Shown here piece after piece: positions 1-8,098 of a stretch of DNA of 15,693 bases. Every line of letters starts with the position of its first letter. Positions within the stretch are counted from its first letter, which is position 1. A model generated the notes under the pieces. It was not told where the DNA came from, made no database searches, and was given only the letters and a program-made list of their open reading frames with translations. Source of the DNA: an uncultured Candidatus Saccharibacteria bacterium (GTDB lineage Bacteria > Patescibacteriota > Saccharimonadia > Saccharimonadales > Saccharimonadaceae); assembly GCA_937902295.1 (NCBI GenBank), contig CALGUM010000036.1:1-15693 (forward strand), in the 5' to 3' direction. Both the position numbers and the translations under genes were made by a program.

Positions 1-896
1 GGCACATTAATGCAATGCGTCAAAAACTTGAGCACGCTATCGAACAAAAAGAACTGGCTATGCAGTCTGCTCGTGTTGTTGCGCTCGATGTGACAGCGCC
101 GTTTGATATCAACGGCGCAATGCCTCAGTTGCTGCCGACCGAGCAAGGCTCCTCACATCCACTGCGCCAAGAGATCGCGAAGATTATCGATATCTTTGGC
201 CGTATGGGATTTGCGGTTGCAGAGTCGCGCGAGATTGATAATCAATACAATATGTTTGAATCTCTCAATTTTCCAAAAGATCACCCCGCGCGTGATGATT
301 ACGACACGTTCATGACGGTGCAAAAAGACAAGGACGGCGCACCTTTTATTGCCCCGGCTCACACCAGTACTATGCAGAATCGTTTGCTTCGCCAATATAG
401 CGATAGTCTTGCGCAGGGTGAGCCAATTGCAGCGATCGTACCAGATCGGGTGTTTCGCAATGAAGACCTTGATGCTCGTCACGAGCACACTTTCTACCAA
501 GTCGAAGGCGTATATGTAGCGAAGGGTGTGCATGCAGGAATGTTGATCGCAACACTGCAAAACTTTTTGAGCGAGTACTACGCAAAAAGCATTAAAGTCC
601 GCGTCAATCCGTTCTACTTTCCATTTACCGAGCCAAGTTTTGAAATGGCATTGAGCTGCCCATTTTGTGATGGAAAAGAAAGCGATTGTAAGGTGTGTAG
701 TGGAGAGGGATGGATAGAACTACTTGGATGCGGGATGATTCATCCGAACGTGCTGCGTGCGGCCAATATTGATCCTAATGAGTTTACGGGTTTTGCATTC
801 GGCTGCGGTATTGATCGTCTTGTGATGATGAAACATGGCATCGAAGATGTTCGGTATTTTGAAAGTGCAAAATTAGACTTTTTGAAACAATTTTAA
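1..896 (+). CDS. pheS: Phenylalanyl-tRNA synthetase alpha chain, 5' end cut off
   Basis: Catalytic alpha chain of the cytoplasmic alpha2-beta2 enzyme that charges tRNA-Phe with phenylalanine. The frame is open to the window edge (first whole codon at 3), so the ATG at 15 is probably internal. The part seen starts within the N-terminal coiled-coil arm, which binds tRNA in this family. The class II core is intact: PAHTSTMQ (motif 2 area), FRNEDLDARHEHTFYQVEG, the FPFTEPSFE strand, GCGMIHPNVL and the motif 3 stretch GFAFGCGIDRLVMMKHGI near the C-terminus. An insert after TEPSFEM holds four cysteines (codons at 657, 666, 687, 696) spaced CxxC-x6-CxxC, a probable metal knuckle also known in other bacterial PheS. 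The gene ends in TAA and pheT follows 43 bases later, the usual pheS-pheT order. Identity is certain; only the start is missing. Confidence 0.97.
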   Translation, partial: HINAMRQKLEHAIEQKELAMQSARVVALDVTAPFDINGAMPQLLPTEQGSSHPLRQEIAKIIDIFGRMGFAVAESREIDNQYNMFESLNFPKDHPARDDYDTFMTVQKDKDGAPFIAPAHTSTMQNRLLRQYSDSLAQGEPIAAIVPDRVFRNEDLDARHEHTFYQVEGVYVAKGVHAGMLIATLQNFLSEYYAKSIKVRVNPFYFPFTEPSFEMALSCPFCDGKESDCKVCSGEGWIELLGCGMIHPNVLRAANIDPNEFTGFAFGCGIDRLVMMKHGIEDVRYFESAKLDFLKQF

Positions 897-939
897 AGAA
901 TATACAACGTACATAGAAATATAATTGGAATAAGTATTT

Positions 940-3408
940 ATGAAAATCAGTCTAAATATCATCAAGCAATACATCAACTTCCAGCTTCCGCCTGTAGATG
1001 AGCTTGTGCAGCGCATTAATGAGCAACTTGGTGGCGTAGAAGAGGTGATTGATCTCGGAGCAAAGTATAAAGATGCGAAAGTTGTCCGCGTCGTGGAATG
1101 TCAAAAGCATCCAGACGCTGATCGTTTGCAGGTATGTCAGGTCGATGATGGGTCGGGAGATCTTGTGCAGGTCGTATGTGGTGCACCAAATGTCCATGCT
1201 GATATGTGGGCGGTGTGGTTGCCTTCAGAAAGCATAGTGCCAAGCACCTACGGTACCGATGAAGAATTTACTTTAGGCGCACGTGCACTGCGCGGCGTCA
1301 TGAGTCATGGCATGCTCGCGGCTGCTGACGAATTAGATATCGGCAGTGATCACGATGGAATTGTAGAAATTAATCCAGATGAGTGGCGACCAAGTGACCT
1401 TGCGGTTACTCCAGGTGCAAACTTTGCTCACATGTACGGACTCGACGACACTATTATCGATATCGAGAACAAAATGTTTACGCATCGACCCGATCTTTTC
1501 GGTCAACTAGGTGTGGCTCGTGAAATTGCAGGTATTTTGGGATATGAGTTTCAAAGTCCCGATTGGTATCTTCAGTCTCCGGTATTTGCATCTGCTAGCG
1601 AATTAGAGCTTGATGTATTTAATGATGCCTCCGAAAAAGTTCCTCGGGTGATGTTTGTTACTATGAAGGACGTGCATGTACGACCAAGCCCATTGTGGCT
1701 GCAAACAGCTTTGGTGGCTATGGGTTCAAAGCCAATCAATAATATTGTTGATGTGACGAATTACCTCATGTTACTTACGGCCCAACCTACCCACGCGTAT
1801 GATTACGAGAAAATTCGTGAACGTACGATCGGTGCACGGTATGCAACATCGGGCGAAACACTCACGCTACTCAATGGAAAAACGTACGAACTACACGAAG
1901 ATGACATTGTAATTGCCGATGGGCAAGGTGCGATAGGTCTTGCGGGAATCATGGGTGGCAGTGAGAGTGAGGTGTCGCACGATACAAAAAGTATCGTGCT
2001 TGAAGTGGCAACATTCGATATGTATGCAGTACGTAAGTCTGCGATGCGTCATGGACTATTTACCGATGCAGTTACTCGGTTCAATAAAGGCCAAAGTCCT
2101 CGGCAAAATGATCGCATTGTAGGTCAGCTCCTTGCGCACATGACAGACGTATCTGGTGCAGCCCAGGCAAGTGACGTGTATGACATTGCAAGCGATGCAA
2201 TACATACACCACATCAGTCGAGTGTAGACGTTGAATTTATTAACCAGCGGCTTGGGCTGGAGTTTAGTGCCGAAGAGGTCGGGACGTTCCTAGAAAATGT
2301 AGAATTTTCCACTGAGGTGAGTGAAACAATTGTCTATACGGTGCCGTTTTGGCGTACGGATATAGAACTACCGGAAGATATTGTCGAGGAGGTCGGTCGA
2401 CTCAATGGTTTTGCGGCGCTACCGCAGGAGTTGCCGCGTCGCAGTGCGGCAGCTGCAGCACGCAATCCAAGTGTGGAAACGAATGAGCGCATACGGCAGC
2501 TTCTTACGCGTGCGGGCGGCAATGAAGTGCTGACGTATAGTTTTGTGCATGAGCAGTTGTTAAAAAAATCTCAGCAGGATCCAGTCCAGGCGTTCAAACT
2601 TAGTAACGCACTGAGCCCGCATCTACAGTATTATCGACTGAGTCTTGTGCCAAGCCTACTCGACAAAGTCCACACGAATAGTAAGTCGGGGTACGACAAT
2701 TTTCTACTTTATGAGTTCGGTAAGGCCCATCACACTGCAGTGCACGAAAGTGATGGCCTACCCAAAGAACTCGGCCGTATTGCGGGAGTGTATATATCTA
2801 CTGAGAATACTGTCAATGCACCGTATTATCACGCACGACGCACGGTAGATTTTATACTTGATGATATCGCTCCAAGGGCACGCGCAACATATACTCGACT
2901 GGACGAGTATGTCATACCTGAGTTTCCGCCTTTTATGCAGATGCTCGCACCATTTGAACCCAAACGCAGTGCAGTCGTGGAGCTTGACGGCAAGCCTGTC
3001 GGAATTGTAGGTGAGCCACTCGCAAGCGTTGCGAAAGGGTTTAAGTTGCCGGAAGGCTCAGCGATGTTCGAGCTGTTCCAATCACCACTTATTGGCCATG
3101 ATAGCAAAGAGTATATCCCACTATCACGCTACCAGGCCACGAAACGCGACGTGAGTTTTGTTGTTGCGGAAGATGTACGCTATGCGTCTATACTCAATGC
3201 GGCTGAAAGTGCGCATGCTGACACTGCTGTTCGAATCGAAGCATCACTCAAAGATATTTATCGTCAACACGAGTCCAGCGAAAAGACATTCACTTTGCAT
3301 TTTGTGGTGACGCCCTATGATCGTACCTTGAGTTCCGATGAAGCCAATGAAATTGTAGAGAGTGTCGCGCATGCAGTCTGCCTTGCTACAGGCGCTCGAA
3401 TTGGGTAG
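940..3408 (+). CDS. pheT: Phenylalanyl-tRNA synthetase beta chain
   Basis: Beta chain of phenylalanyl-tRNA synthetase; it binds tRNA, edits mischarged Tyr-tRNA-Phe and assembles with PheS. At 822 residues it has the full bacterial length. Domains in order: EMAP-type tRNA-binding OB fold at about 40-155 (KHPDADRLQVCQVD, VCGAPNV), B3/B4 editing domain at about 210-390 (QPTHAYDYEKI, LAGIMGG, TDAVTRFNKG), B5 DNA-binding-like domain at about 425-495 ending DIELPEDIVEEVGRLNGF, synthetase-like core at about 500-715, and a C-terminal ferredoxin-fold anticodon-binding domain at about 727-820 (SRYQATKRDVSFVV). No strong Shine-Dalgarno precedes the ATG; a TATAAT lies at 920-925, but co-transcription with pheS is the simpler view. 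It ends in a tandem TAG TAG (3406-3411). All expected domains are present. Confidence 0.97.
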   Translation: MKISLNIIKQYINFQLPPVDELVQRINEQLGGVEEVIDLGAKYKDAKVVRVVECQKHPDADRLQVCQVDDGSGDLVQVVCGAPNVHADMWAVWLPSESIVPSTYGTDEEFTLGARALRGVMSHGMLAAADELDIGSDHDGIVEINPDEWRPSDLAVTPGANFAHMYGLDDTIIDIENKMFTHRPDLFGQLGVAREIAGILGYEFQSPDWYLQSPVFASASELELDVFNDASEKVPRVMFVTMKDVHVRPSPLWLQTALVAMGSKPINNIVDVTNYLMLLTAQPTHAYDYEKIRERTIGARYATSGETLTLLNGKTYELHEDDIVIADGQGAIGLAGIMGGSESEVSHDTKSIVLEVATFDMYAVRKSAMRHGLFTDAVTRFNKGQSPRQNDRIVGQLLAHMTDVSGAAQASDVYDIASDAIHTPHQSSVDVEFINQRLGLEFSAEEVGTFLENVEFSTEVSETIVYTVPFWRTDIELPEDIVEEVGRLNGFAALPQELPRRSAAAAARNPSVETNERIRQLLTRAGGNEVLTYSFVHEQLLKKSQQDPVQAFKLSNALSPHLQYYRLSLVPSLLDKVHTNSKSGYDNFLLYEFGKAHHTAVHESDGLPKELGRIAGVYISTENTVNAPYYHARRTVDFILDDIAPRARATYTRLDEYVIPEFPPFMQMLAPFEPKRSAVVELDGKPVGIVGEPLASVAKGFKLPEGSAMFELFQSPLIGHDSKEYIPLSRYQATKRDVSFVVAEDVRYASILNAAESAHADTAVRIEASLKDIYRQHESSEKTFTLHFVVTPYDRTLSSDEANEIVESVAHAVCLATGARIG

Positions 3409-3420
3409 TAGCAAAGAAGT

Positions 3421-5205
3421 ATGAAAGAGCTACTGCGAGTTTTTGGGTACACAAAAAAACTAAGAGGCATGTTAATAGTCGTTACGGGGTTATCTGTAAT
3501 TGCTGCGATTTTGTCGCTTGCCCAACCATTTATTATAAGTTTTGCAACCGACAGTATTGTCGAGATATTGTCTGGTGACTCATCGTCTGATCCTCTTGTT
3601 GTTGCATGGTTTGCGCTCGCACTCCTGGTAGCTGGAGTGGTGCGCGTATTGGTTGATGATGTTGGTGGATATTTGGGAGATGTCGTGGCAGTGCGCATGC
3701 AGCAGCAACTTTCAAATCAATACTATCGCCATCTATTAACCCTGCCGCAACGCTACTTCGATAATGAGCTCACAGGAAAAATCATTAATAGGCTTAATCG
3801 TGCAATCAATGACATCACGCAGTTTGTTAATTTTTTTGCAAATAACCTGCTGAGTATGATTCTGACTGTAGTGATTTCAGCAGCTGTCATGGTGTGGTAT
3901 AGCTGGATATTAGCACTGATTGTTGTAGTTACAATGCCTATATATTTTTATCTTACTGCGCGTACGAGTGTGCAATGGCAAAAGTTTGAGGCAAAGAAGA
4001 ATACTCACTATGATGTGGCGAGTGGGCGTTTTGCAGAAGTAGTAGCGCAGGTGCGTCTTGTAAAAAGTTTCAATGCTGAACGGAGCGAGCGTCGTCAGTT
4101 TGCGCGACGTTTTGCTAGTATGGTGAGTTTGACAAAAAGCCAATCACGATACTGGCACAAAATGAATGCCGCCAGAAACCTTATGTTGGTTATCATGACA
4201 AGCTCTGTATTTGGAATTCTCTTTTACCAGACTGCCGATGGGCAGCTTACGATAGGACAGCTGGTGCTACTAGTGGCACTGTTTCAGCAGATGATTTCGC
4301 CGATGCAAAATATGAGTTTCTTTGTTGATATTACACAACGGGCAGTTGCAAACAGTAAGGATTACGCAGAAGCAATGCGGGAGCAGCCCGAGCGTAGTGA
4401 TGATAAAAATAGTCAAACTCTTGATGCTCGTAATGCTCGTGTTGAGCTCAGTAATGTGCAATTTTCATATACCAACTCTAAGCAGGCGTTGAAAAATATC
4501 TCATTTACAATAGAACCAGGTGAAAAGGTGGCGCTTGTGGGGGAAAGCGGCGGTGGTAAGTCAACCATCATTAATCTGCTTATGCGACTATATACTCCAG
4601 ATAAAGGTGCGATATACATAAACGGTAAAAATATTGCTGAAGTATCCCAAGCAAGTCTTCGGCAATCTATCGCAACGGTATTTCAAGATGCATCGCTATT
4701 TAGTGGCACGATACGAGAAAATATTACCTATGGTAATCTGGATGCAACTGATGAAGCCGTAGAACGTGCCGCTCGAGCAGCAAATGCATACGATTTTATT
4801 AGTCAATTGGATGATGGGCTTGCGACAGAAATTGGTGAACGAGGCATTAAGTTAAGTGGAGGGCAGAAGCAGCGCTTGGCTATTGCACGGGCATTACTCA
4901 AGGACGCGCCGATTCTAGTACTAGACGAAGCCACCAGTAGTTTAGACAGTAGGAGTGAAGCCATAGTACAAGAGGCTTTAGAGCGCCTTATGAAAGGTCG
5001 CACAGTACTCATTGTTGCACACCGTCTCAGTACGATCGCACATGTTGACACAATCGTGACGCTAAAGCGTGGAGTTGTCGACGAAATCGGTACCCCTGCG
5101 CACTTGGCAAAGACGGATGGAATCTATGCCCAGTTGCTTGAATTGCAAACTGCTACTACTGAAAATGCACAACAAAAACTTGCACAGTTTGATATGTCCG
5201 CGTAA
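3421..5205 (+). CDS. ABC exporter half-transporter (membrane domain fused to ATPase)
   Basis: Membrane protein of the MsbA/LmrA/BmrA-like ABC exporter family, 594 residues, the usual length of a half-transporter that works as a dimer. The N-terminal part shows six hydrophobic segments near residues 16-40, 58-78, 142-160, 161-180, 253-269 and 278-296. The C-terminal ATPase has Walker A GESGGGKST (374-382, Lys380), a Q-loop VFQDASLFSGTIREN, signature LSGGQ (478-482), Walker B ILVLDE (Asp502, catalytic Glu503), a D-loop SSLD and the switch His534. All catalytic motifs are intact, so it should hydrolyse ATP. It starts 12 bases after the pheT stop behind a weak AAAGAAG purine stretch, so translation is probably coupled to pheT. 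No second half-transporter is adjacent, which favours a homodimer. The substrate (lipid, peptide or drug) cannot be read from sequence. Confidence 0.9.
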   Translation: MKELLRVFGYTKKLRGMLIVVTGLSVIAAILSLAQPFIISFATDSIVEILSGDSSSDPLVVAWFALALLVAGVVRVLVDDVGGYLGDVVAVRMQQQLSNQYYRHLLTLPQRYFDNELTGKIINRLNRAINDITQFVNFFANNLLSMILTVVISAAVMVWYSWILALIVVVTMPIYFYLTARTSVQWQKFEAKKNTHYDVASGRFAEVVAQVRLVKSFNAERSERRQFARRFASMVSLTKSQSRYWHKMNAARNLMLVIMTSSVFGILFYQTADGQLTIGQLVLLVALFQQMISPMQNMSFFVDITQRAVANSKDYAEAMREQPERSDDKNSQTLDARNARVELSNVQFSYTNSKQALKNISFTIEPGEKVALVGESGGGKSTIINLLMRLYTPDKGAIYINGKNIAEVSQASLRQSIATVFQDASLFSGTIRENITYGNLDATDEAVERAARAANAYDFISQLDDGLATEIGERGIKLSGGQKQRLAIARALLKDAPILVLDEATSSLDSRSEAIVQEALERLMKGRTVLIVAHRLSTIAHVDTIVTLKRGVVDEIGTPAHLAKTDGIYAQLLELQTATTENAQQKLAQFDMSA

Positions 5206-5212
5206 GTTGTCA

Positions 5213-5221
5213 TGCTATACT
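5213..5221 (+). promoter_or_regulatory. Extended -10 promoter for the FKBP-trxB unit
   Basis: TGC followed by TATACT (hexamer 5216-5221) makes a TGn-extended -10 in the 48-base gap after the ABC exporter stop. No good -35 lies 16-18 bases upstream, as is common for extended -10 promoters. A strong SD (GAGAGGGAG, about 5239-5249) then precedes the ATG at 5254. The string TATACTAG recurs at the pyrophosphatase promoter (7515-7522). Confidence 0.5.
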
Positions 5222-5253
5222 AGTTGCAGATAAATATTTGAGAGAGGGAGAAT

Positions 5254-5871
5254 ATGGCGACATCGAAAGCGCAACGTATCGGTATTATTATCATTGCCGT
5301 AGTGATGATTGTGGGTACAGTTGGTTCATTTTTTATTATGATTGTGGCAAATGATAATGCCACGCGCGATCAAGTTATTCAGCAAGAGCAAGAAGCTGAG
5401 CAGATGGCTGAGTTCGAGAAGCAAATGGCTGAGATGCAGAAAGAACAAGCTGCGGAAGCTAAAAAGCTCTCAGAAAAGTATTATGAAGAATTTGCGCAGT
5501 ACGAGTCCTTGCCAGCACCATTCGATGCAAGTAAGGCAAAGAAGCTTGAGAAAAACGATCTCAAGCAGGGTACAGGTCAAGAAATTACTCAAGATACACG
5601 CTACCGCGCCTATTACATTGGATGGAATGAACAAGGTAAGGTATTCGATGGCTCGATCGAAGACGGTGCACTGAAAATGCCGCTCGAAGGTGGAGCTGGT
5701 CTCATAGAAGGCTGGGTAAAAGGCGTTGAAGGAATGAAAATTGGTGGAGTTCGCACCATTACTATTCCAGGAAACATGGCATATGACACAGACCAAAATG
5801 CAGATATTAAAGCAAACGCACCGCTGAAGTTTGTCGTGATGGCAATTCCACCTGCTGGTGATGACGAATAA
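5254..5871 (+). CDS. Membrane-anchored FKBP-type peptidyl-prolyl isomerase
   Basis: Predicted prolyl cis-trans isomerase held on the outer face of the cytoplasmic membrane. The short basic N-terminus (SKAQR) precedes one hydrophobic segment at about 9-32, with no lipobox or clear signal-peptidase site, so it reads as a signal anchor. Residues about 38-78 are rich in Glu, Gln, Lys and Met and look like a coiled-coil stalk. The FKBP domain spans about 100-198: Tyr120/Tyr121 with YIGW, VFDGS (Phe131, Asp132), LIEGWVKGVEGMKIGG (Trp154), RTITIPGNMAY (Tyr177) and LKFVV (Phe193), matching the family's active-site aromatics; the usual AYG reads AYD. By inference it helps fold exported proteins. It has a strong SD and trxB follows 10 bases after its stop. 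The domain call is firm; the client proteins are unknown. Confidence 0.88.
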   Translation: MATSKAQRIGIIIIAVVMIVGTVGSFFIMIVANDNATRDQVIQQEQEAEQMAEFEKQMAEMQKEQAAEAKKLSEKYYEEFAQYESLPAPFDASKAKKLEKNDLKQGTGQEITQDTRYRAYYIGWNEQGKVFDGSIEDGALKMPLEGGAGLIEGWVKGVEGMKIGGVRTITIPGNMAYDTDQNADIKANAPLKFVVMAIPPAGDDE

Positions 5872-5881
5872 AGGCGCTACC

Positions 5882-6820
5882 ATGAGCGAAGAAATCAAAG
5901 AAGTGGTGATGATAGGTGCGGGGCCAAGTGCTCTCACTGCAGCAATCTATACGACGCGAGAAGATATAGACACGACCTTGTATGAAAAGGCTACTATCGG
6001 GGGGCTCGCTGCGATTACTGATCAAATAGACAACTACCCGGGCTTTGCCGAAGGTGTTTCTGGCATGACGCTGGCAAGCCAGCTCCAGACTCAGGCCGAA
6101 CGTTTCGGTGCGCATATTGATTTTGGTGATATCACCGACCTCAAGCGAGTAGATGATGTTGTTGAGCTGCTGGTTGATAATAAACCAGTACGTGCAAAAG
6201 CGGTACTTATTGCTACTGGTAGCGATTACAAAAAGCTCGGCATACCGGGAGAGGTGGAATATTATGGACGCGGTGTGCACTACTGTGCAACATGTGACGG
6301 CGCATTCTACAGAGAAAAACGGCTCGTTGTAGTAGGTGGCGGTAACTCAGCTGTGCAAGAGGCGATCTTCCTCACGCGTTATACAACGCATATAGATCTA
6401 TTAGTTCGGAGTACATTAAAAGCAAGCGACGTATTGCAGCGCGAGCTGCAAAAGTTTGTTGAAGAAGGGAAGATATCAGTACATTATGGTGTCGTACCGA
6501 CAGCTATCGTGGCCGAAGACACAAAAGTTTCACGTGTTGATGGCGTGCAAAACGGCGAGTCTGTAAGTTATGAGACTGACGGTATCTTTGTGTTTATCGG
6601 CCTCAAGCCAAATACTGATTTCTTGAAAGAAAGTGGCGTTGAGCTTGATGATGTTGGTCTTGTAAAGACCGACACCACACTTGCTACGAGTGTTCCAGGC
6701 GTGTTTGCCTCAGGAGATGTTCGTAGCGGTGCAACCATGCAGATTGCAAGTGCGGTGGGCGAAGGGGCTACAGCCGCTTTGGCAATTCGTGAATATCTCG
6801 AGACACTACACCGAGCCTAA
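5882..6820 (+). CDS. trxB: Thioredoxin-reductase-like FAD-dependent oxidoreductase
   Basis: Cytoplasmic flavoprotein that would pass electrons from a pyridine nucleotide through FAD and a Cys pair to thioredoxin; 312 residues, the family norm. Seen: FAD-binding GAGPSALTAAIY (12-23), redox motif CATCDGAF (Cys135, Cys138), second Rossmann motif GGGNSA (152-157), IGLKPNT and the C-terminal GVFASGDVRS. Start chosen at 5882: AAAGG at about 5870-5874 sits 7 bases before it, while an in-frame ATG at 5858 lies inside the FKBP gene and only adds eight residues. Odd point: the HRRxxxR motif that grips the 2'-phosphate of NADPH (175-181 in E. coli TrxB) reads VRSTLKA, so NADPH preference is doubtful. 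A ferredoxin/flavin-linked or other TrxR-like enzyme remains possible. Its stop overlaps the stop of the convergent gene. Confidence 0.9.
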   Translation: MSEEIKEVVMIGAGPSALTAAIYTTREDIDTTLYEKATIGGLAAITDQIDNYPGFAEGVSGMTLASQLQTQAERFGAHIDFGDITDLKRVDDVVELLVDNKPVRAKAVLIATGSDYKKLGIPGEVEYYGRGVHYCATCDGAFYREKRLVVVGGGNSAVQEAIFLTRYTTHIDLLVRSTLKASDVLQRELQKFVEEGKISVHYGVVPTAIVAEDTKVSRVDGVQNGESVSYETDGIFVFIGLKPNTDFLKESGVELDDVGLVKTDTTLATSVPGVFASGDVRSGATMQIASAVGEGATAALAIREYLETLHRA

Positions 6821-7506
6821 CGTTCAAGCGTATCTCGTATGCGCTTGGGGTAATCGGTTATAATCGCATCAAATTTTTGCGACCGAGCAATTTTTGCTGC
6901 GCGCGGACGATTTACTGTATATACATAGGTAAATAGTTTAAAACGCTGCGCCAGTGCCATCACGAACATACTGATGTGATGGCGATGAAACCCGAGGGCC
7001 GAGAGCTTGATTGAGCGCTGGTAAAATATAAATTTGTAGGGATTTTCACCGTGTAGCATGCCGAGCCGCGCGTGAGGAGACAGACGGCGTGCGATCTTTA
7101 ATTCAGTAGCTCTAAAAGATGATATAAGGCAGTGTTCCCAATCCTTATCCTGTGTAATGTAGCGAGCTGAGAGTAAGCCAATGACAACATCTGCACTTCC
7201 TTTTGACTTAAGCTCTATGTTTAGGAACGTTTTGCCCCAAAAAGTATCGAGGACATCAATGAGGGTGGGAATGGTGTGATTTGGGAGGAGCTCATGCAAC
7301 TCACTCAGACTGAGGCGGTGTATTTTTTTATTTATTTGATGCGTCGAACGTAGCGTACGGTCATGTACCACGATGGGTGCGTTGTCGCGCGTAATGCGTA
7401 CATCAAACTCAATTCCGTCTACACCTTGGGTGAGTGCGTGATGCATCGCATCGATAGTATTTTCTGGTGCTGGGCCATTTGCCCCGCGATGTCCGATTAT
7501 AAGCAT
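6817..7506 (-). CDS. Glycerophosphodiester phosphodiesterase family protein
   Basis: TIM-barrel phosphodiesterase of the GDPD family, which splits glycerophosphodiesters from lipid head-group turnover into glycerol 3-phosphate and an alcohol. It has 229 residues and no signal peptide or membrane segment, so it is probably cytoplasmic. Catalytic and metal positions are present: HRGANG (His6, Arg7), PENT (Glu15), IEFDV (Glu33, Asp35), VVHD (His48), NIELK (Glu98, Lys100), and the late YTVN and ITDYP motifs. There is no Shine-Dalgarno; a TATACT on this strand ends exactly 6 bases before the ATG, which suggests a leaderless transcript. The TAG stop (6817-6819) overlaps the trxB TAA (6818-6820) on the other strand, leaving no room for a terminator between them. 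Family is clear; the exact substrate is not. Confidence 0.9.
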   Translation of the reverse strand: MLIIGHRGANGPAPENTIDAMHHALTQGVDGIEFDVRITRDNAPIVVHDRTLRSTHQINKKIHRLSLSELHELLPNHTIPTLIDVLDTFWGKTFLNIELKSKGSADVVIGLLSARYITQDKDWEHCLISSFRATELKIARRLSPHARLGMLHGENPYKFIFYQRSIKLSALGFHRHHISMFVMALAQRFKLFTYVYTVNRPRAAKIARSQKFDAIITDYPKRIRDTLER

Positions 7507-7511
7507 AGATA

Positions 7512-7521
7512 TAGTATACTA
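7512..7521. promoter_or_regulatory. Palindromic divergent promoter between the GDPD and pyrophosphatase genes
   Basis: TAGTATACTA is a perfect 10-base palindrome that gives a TATACT -10 hexamer on both strands: plus 7515-7520, minus 7518-7513. On the minus strand the expected start site falls on the GDPD ATG. On the plus strand it falls near 7527, followed by an SD and the GTG at 7565. I see no good -35 on either strand. Confidence 0.5.
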
Positions 7522-7564
7522 GACTTAGAATGATAAGAGATAAAGTTTCGAGAGGAGTCTCACT

Positions 7565-8095
7565 GTGGCAGATTTTAACCAGATAGTATCACCCGGCGCT
7601 GTAGACGAAGGTAGAGTGAACGTTGTAGTAGAAATTCCTGCGGGTAGCAGTCATAAAATTGAATGGAATCGTGAACTTGCAGTGATGCAGCTCGACAGAG
7701 TTGAGCCAGCGATATTTGCGAAGCCAACAAACTATGGATTCATTCCACAGACACTCGATGAGGACGGTGATGAACTCGATGCACTCATTATCACCAATGA
7801 GCCACTTCCGACAGGAATATTCTTAGAAGCACGAATCATTGGTGTCATGAAATTTTCAGACGACAATGAAGTTGATGACAAAATTGTGGTAGTGCCTGCA
7901 GATGATCGATCTACAGGTAATGCAATTATGTCGCTCAGTGATCTACCGGCGCAGCTGATAAAGCAGATAGAATTCCATTTTAATCACTATAAGGACCTCA
8001 AAAAAGCTGGTACAACAGTTGTTGAAAGTTGGGGTGATATTGAGGAAGCAAAGAGTGTCGTTCACGAAGCGATCGATCGATGGAACGCACGTTAA
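7565..8095 (+). CDS. ppa: Inorganic pyrophosphatase, family I
   Basis: Soluble Mg-dependent enzyme that hydrolyses pyrophosphate to phosphate and so pulls tRNA charging and nucleic-acid synthesis forward. It has 176 residues, typical of bacterial family I. Active-site positions are recognisable: Glu23 (VEIPAGS), Lys31, Arg45 (MQLDR), Tyr57 (NYGFIPQT), the metal motif DGDELD (Asp67, Asp69, Asp72), the SDDNEVDDK acidic stretch at 98-106 and VPADDR. The usual Pro in DGDPLD is Glu70 here. The start is GTG, chosen because AGGAG (about 7552-7557) lies 7 bases upstream; no nearer ATG fits. It opens a three-gene operon with a NUDIX hydrolase and an IMPase-family phosphatase, 3 bases from the next ATG. 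Function is nearly certain. Confidence 0.95.
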   Translation: MADFNQIVSPGAVDEGRVNVVVEIPAGSSHKIEWNRELAVMQLDRVEPAIFAKPTNYGFIPQTLDEDGDELDALIITNEPLPTGIFLEARIIGVMKFSDDNEVDDKIVVVPADDRSTGNAIMSLSDLPAQLIKQIEFHFNHYKDLKKAGTTVVESWGDIEEAKSVVHEAIDRWNAR

Positions 8096-8098
8096 TTC

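Noticed and set aside
3315..3698. Minus-strand 127-codon frame antisense to the pheT end and exporter start
   Set aside because: Low-complexity Thr/Ser/Asn-rich translation opposite two well-supported genes; no start signal.
5858..5881. Earlier ATG for trxB inside the FKBP gene
   Set aside because: It adds eight non-conserved residues; AAAGG is correctly spaced for the ATG at 5882, which gives the normal TrxB N-terminus.
5470..6280. Minus-strand open frames of about 155 residues antisense to the FKBP and trxB genes
   Set aside because: They lie opposite clear conserved genes, have no recognisable domains, and their Cys/His/Ile-rich composition is typical of antisense shadow frames.
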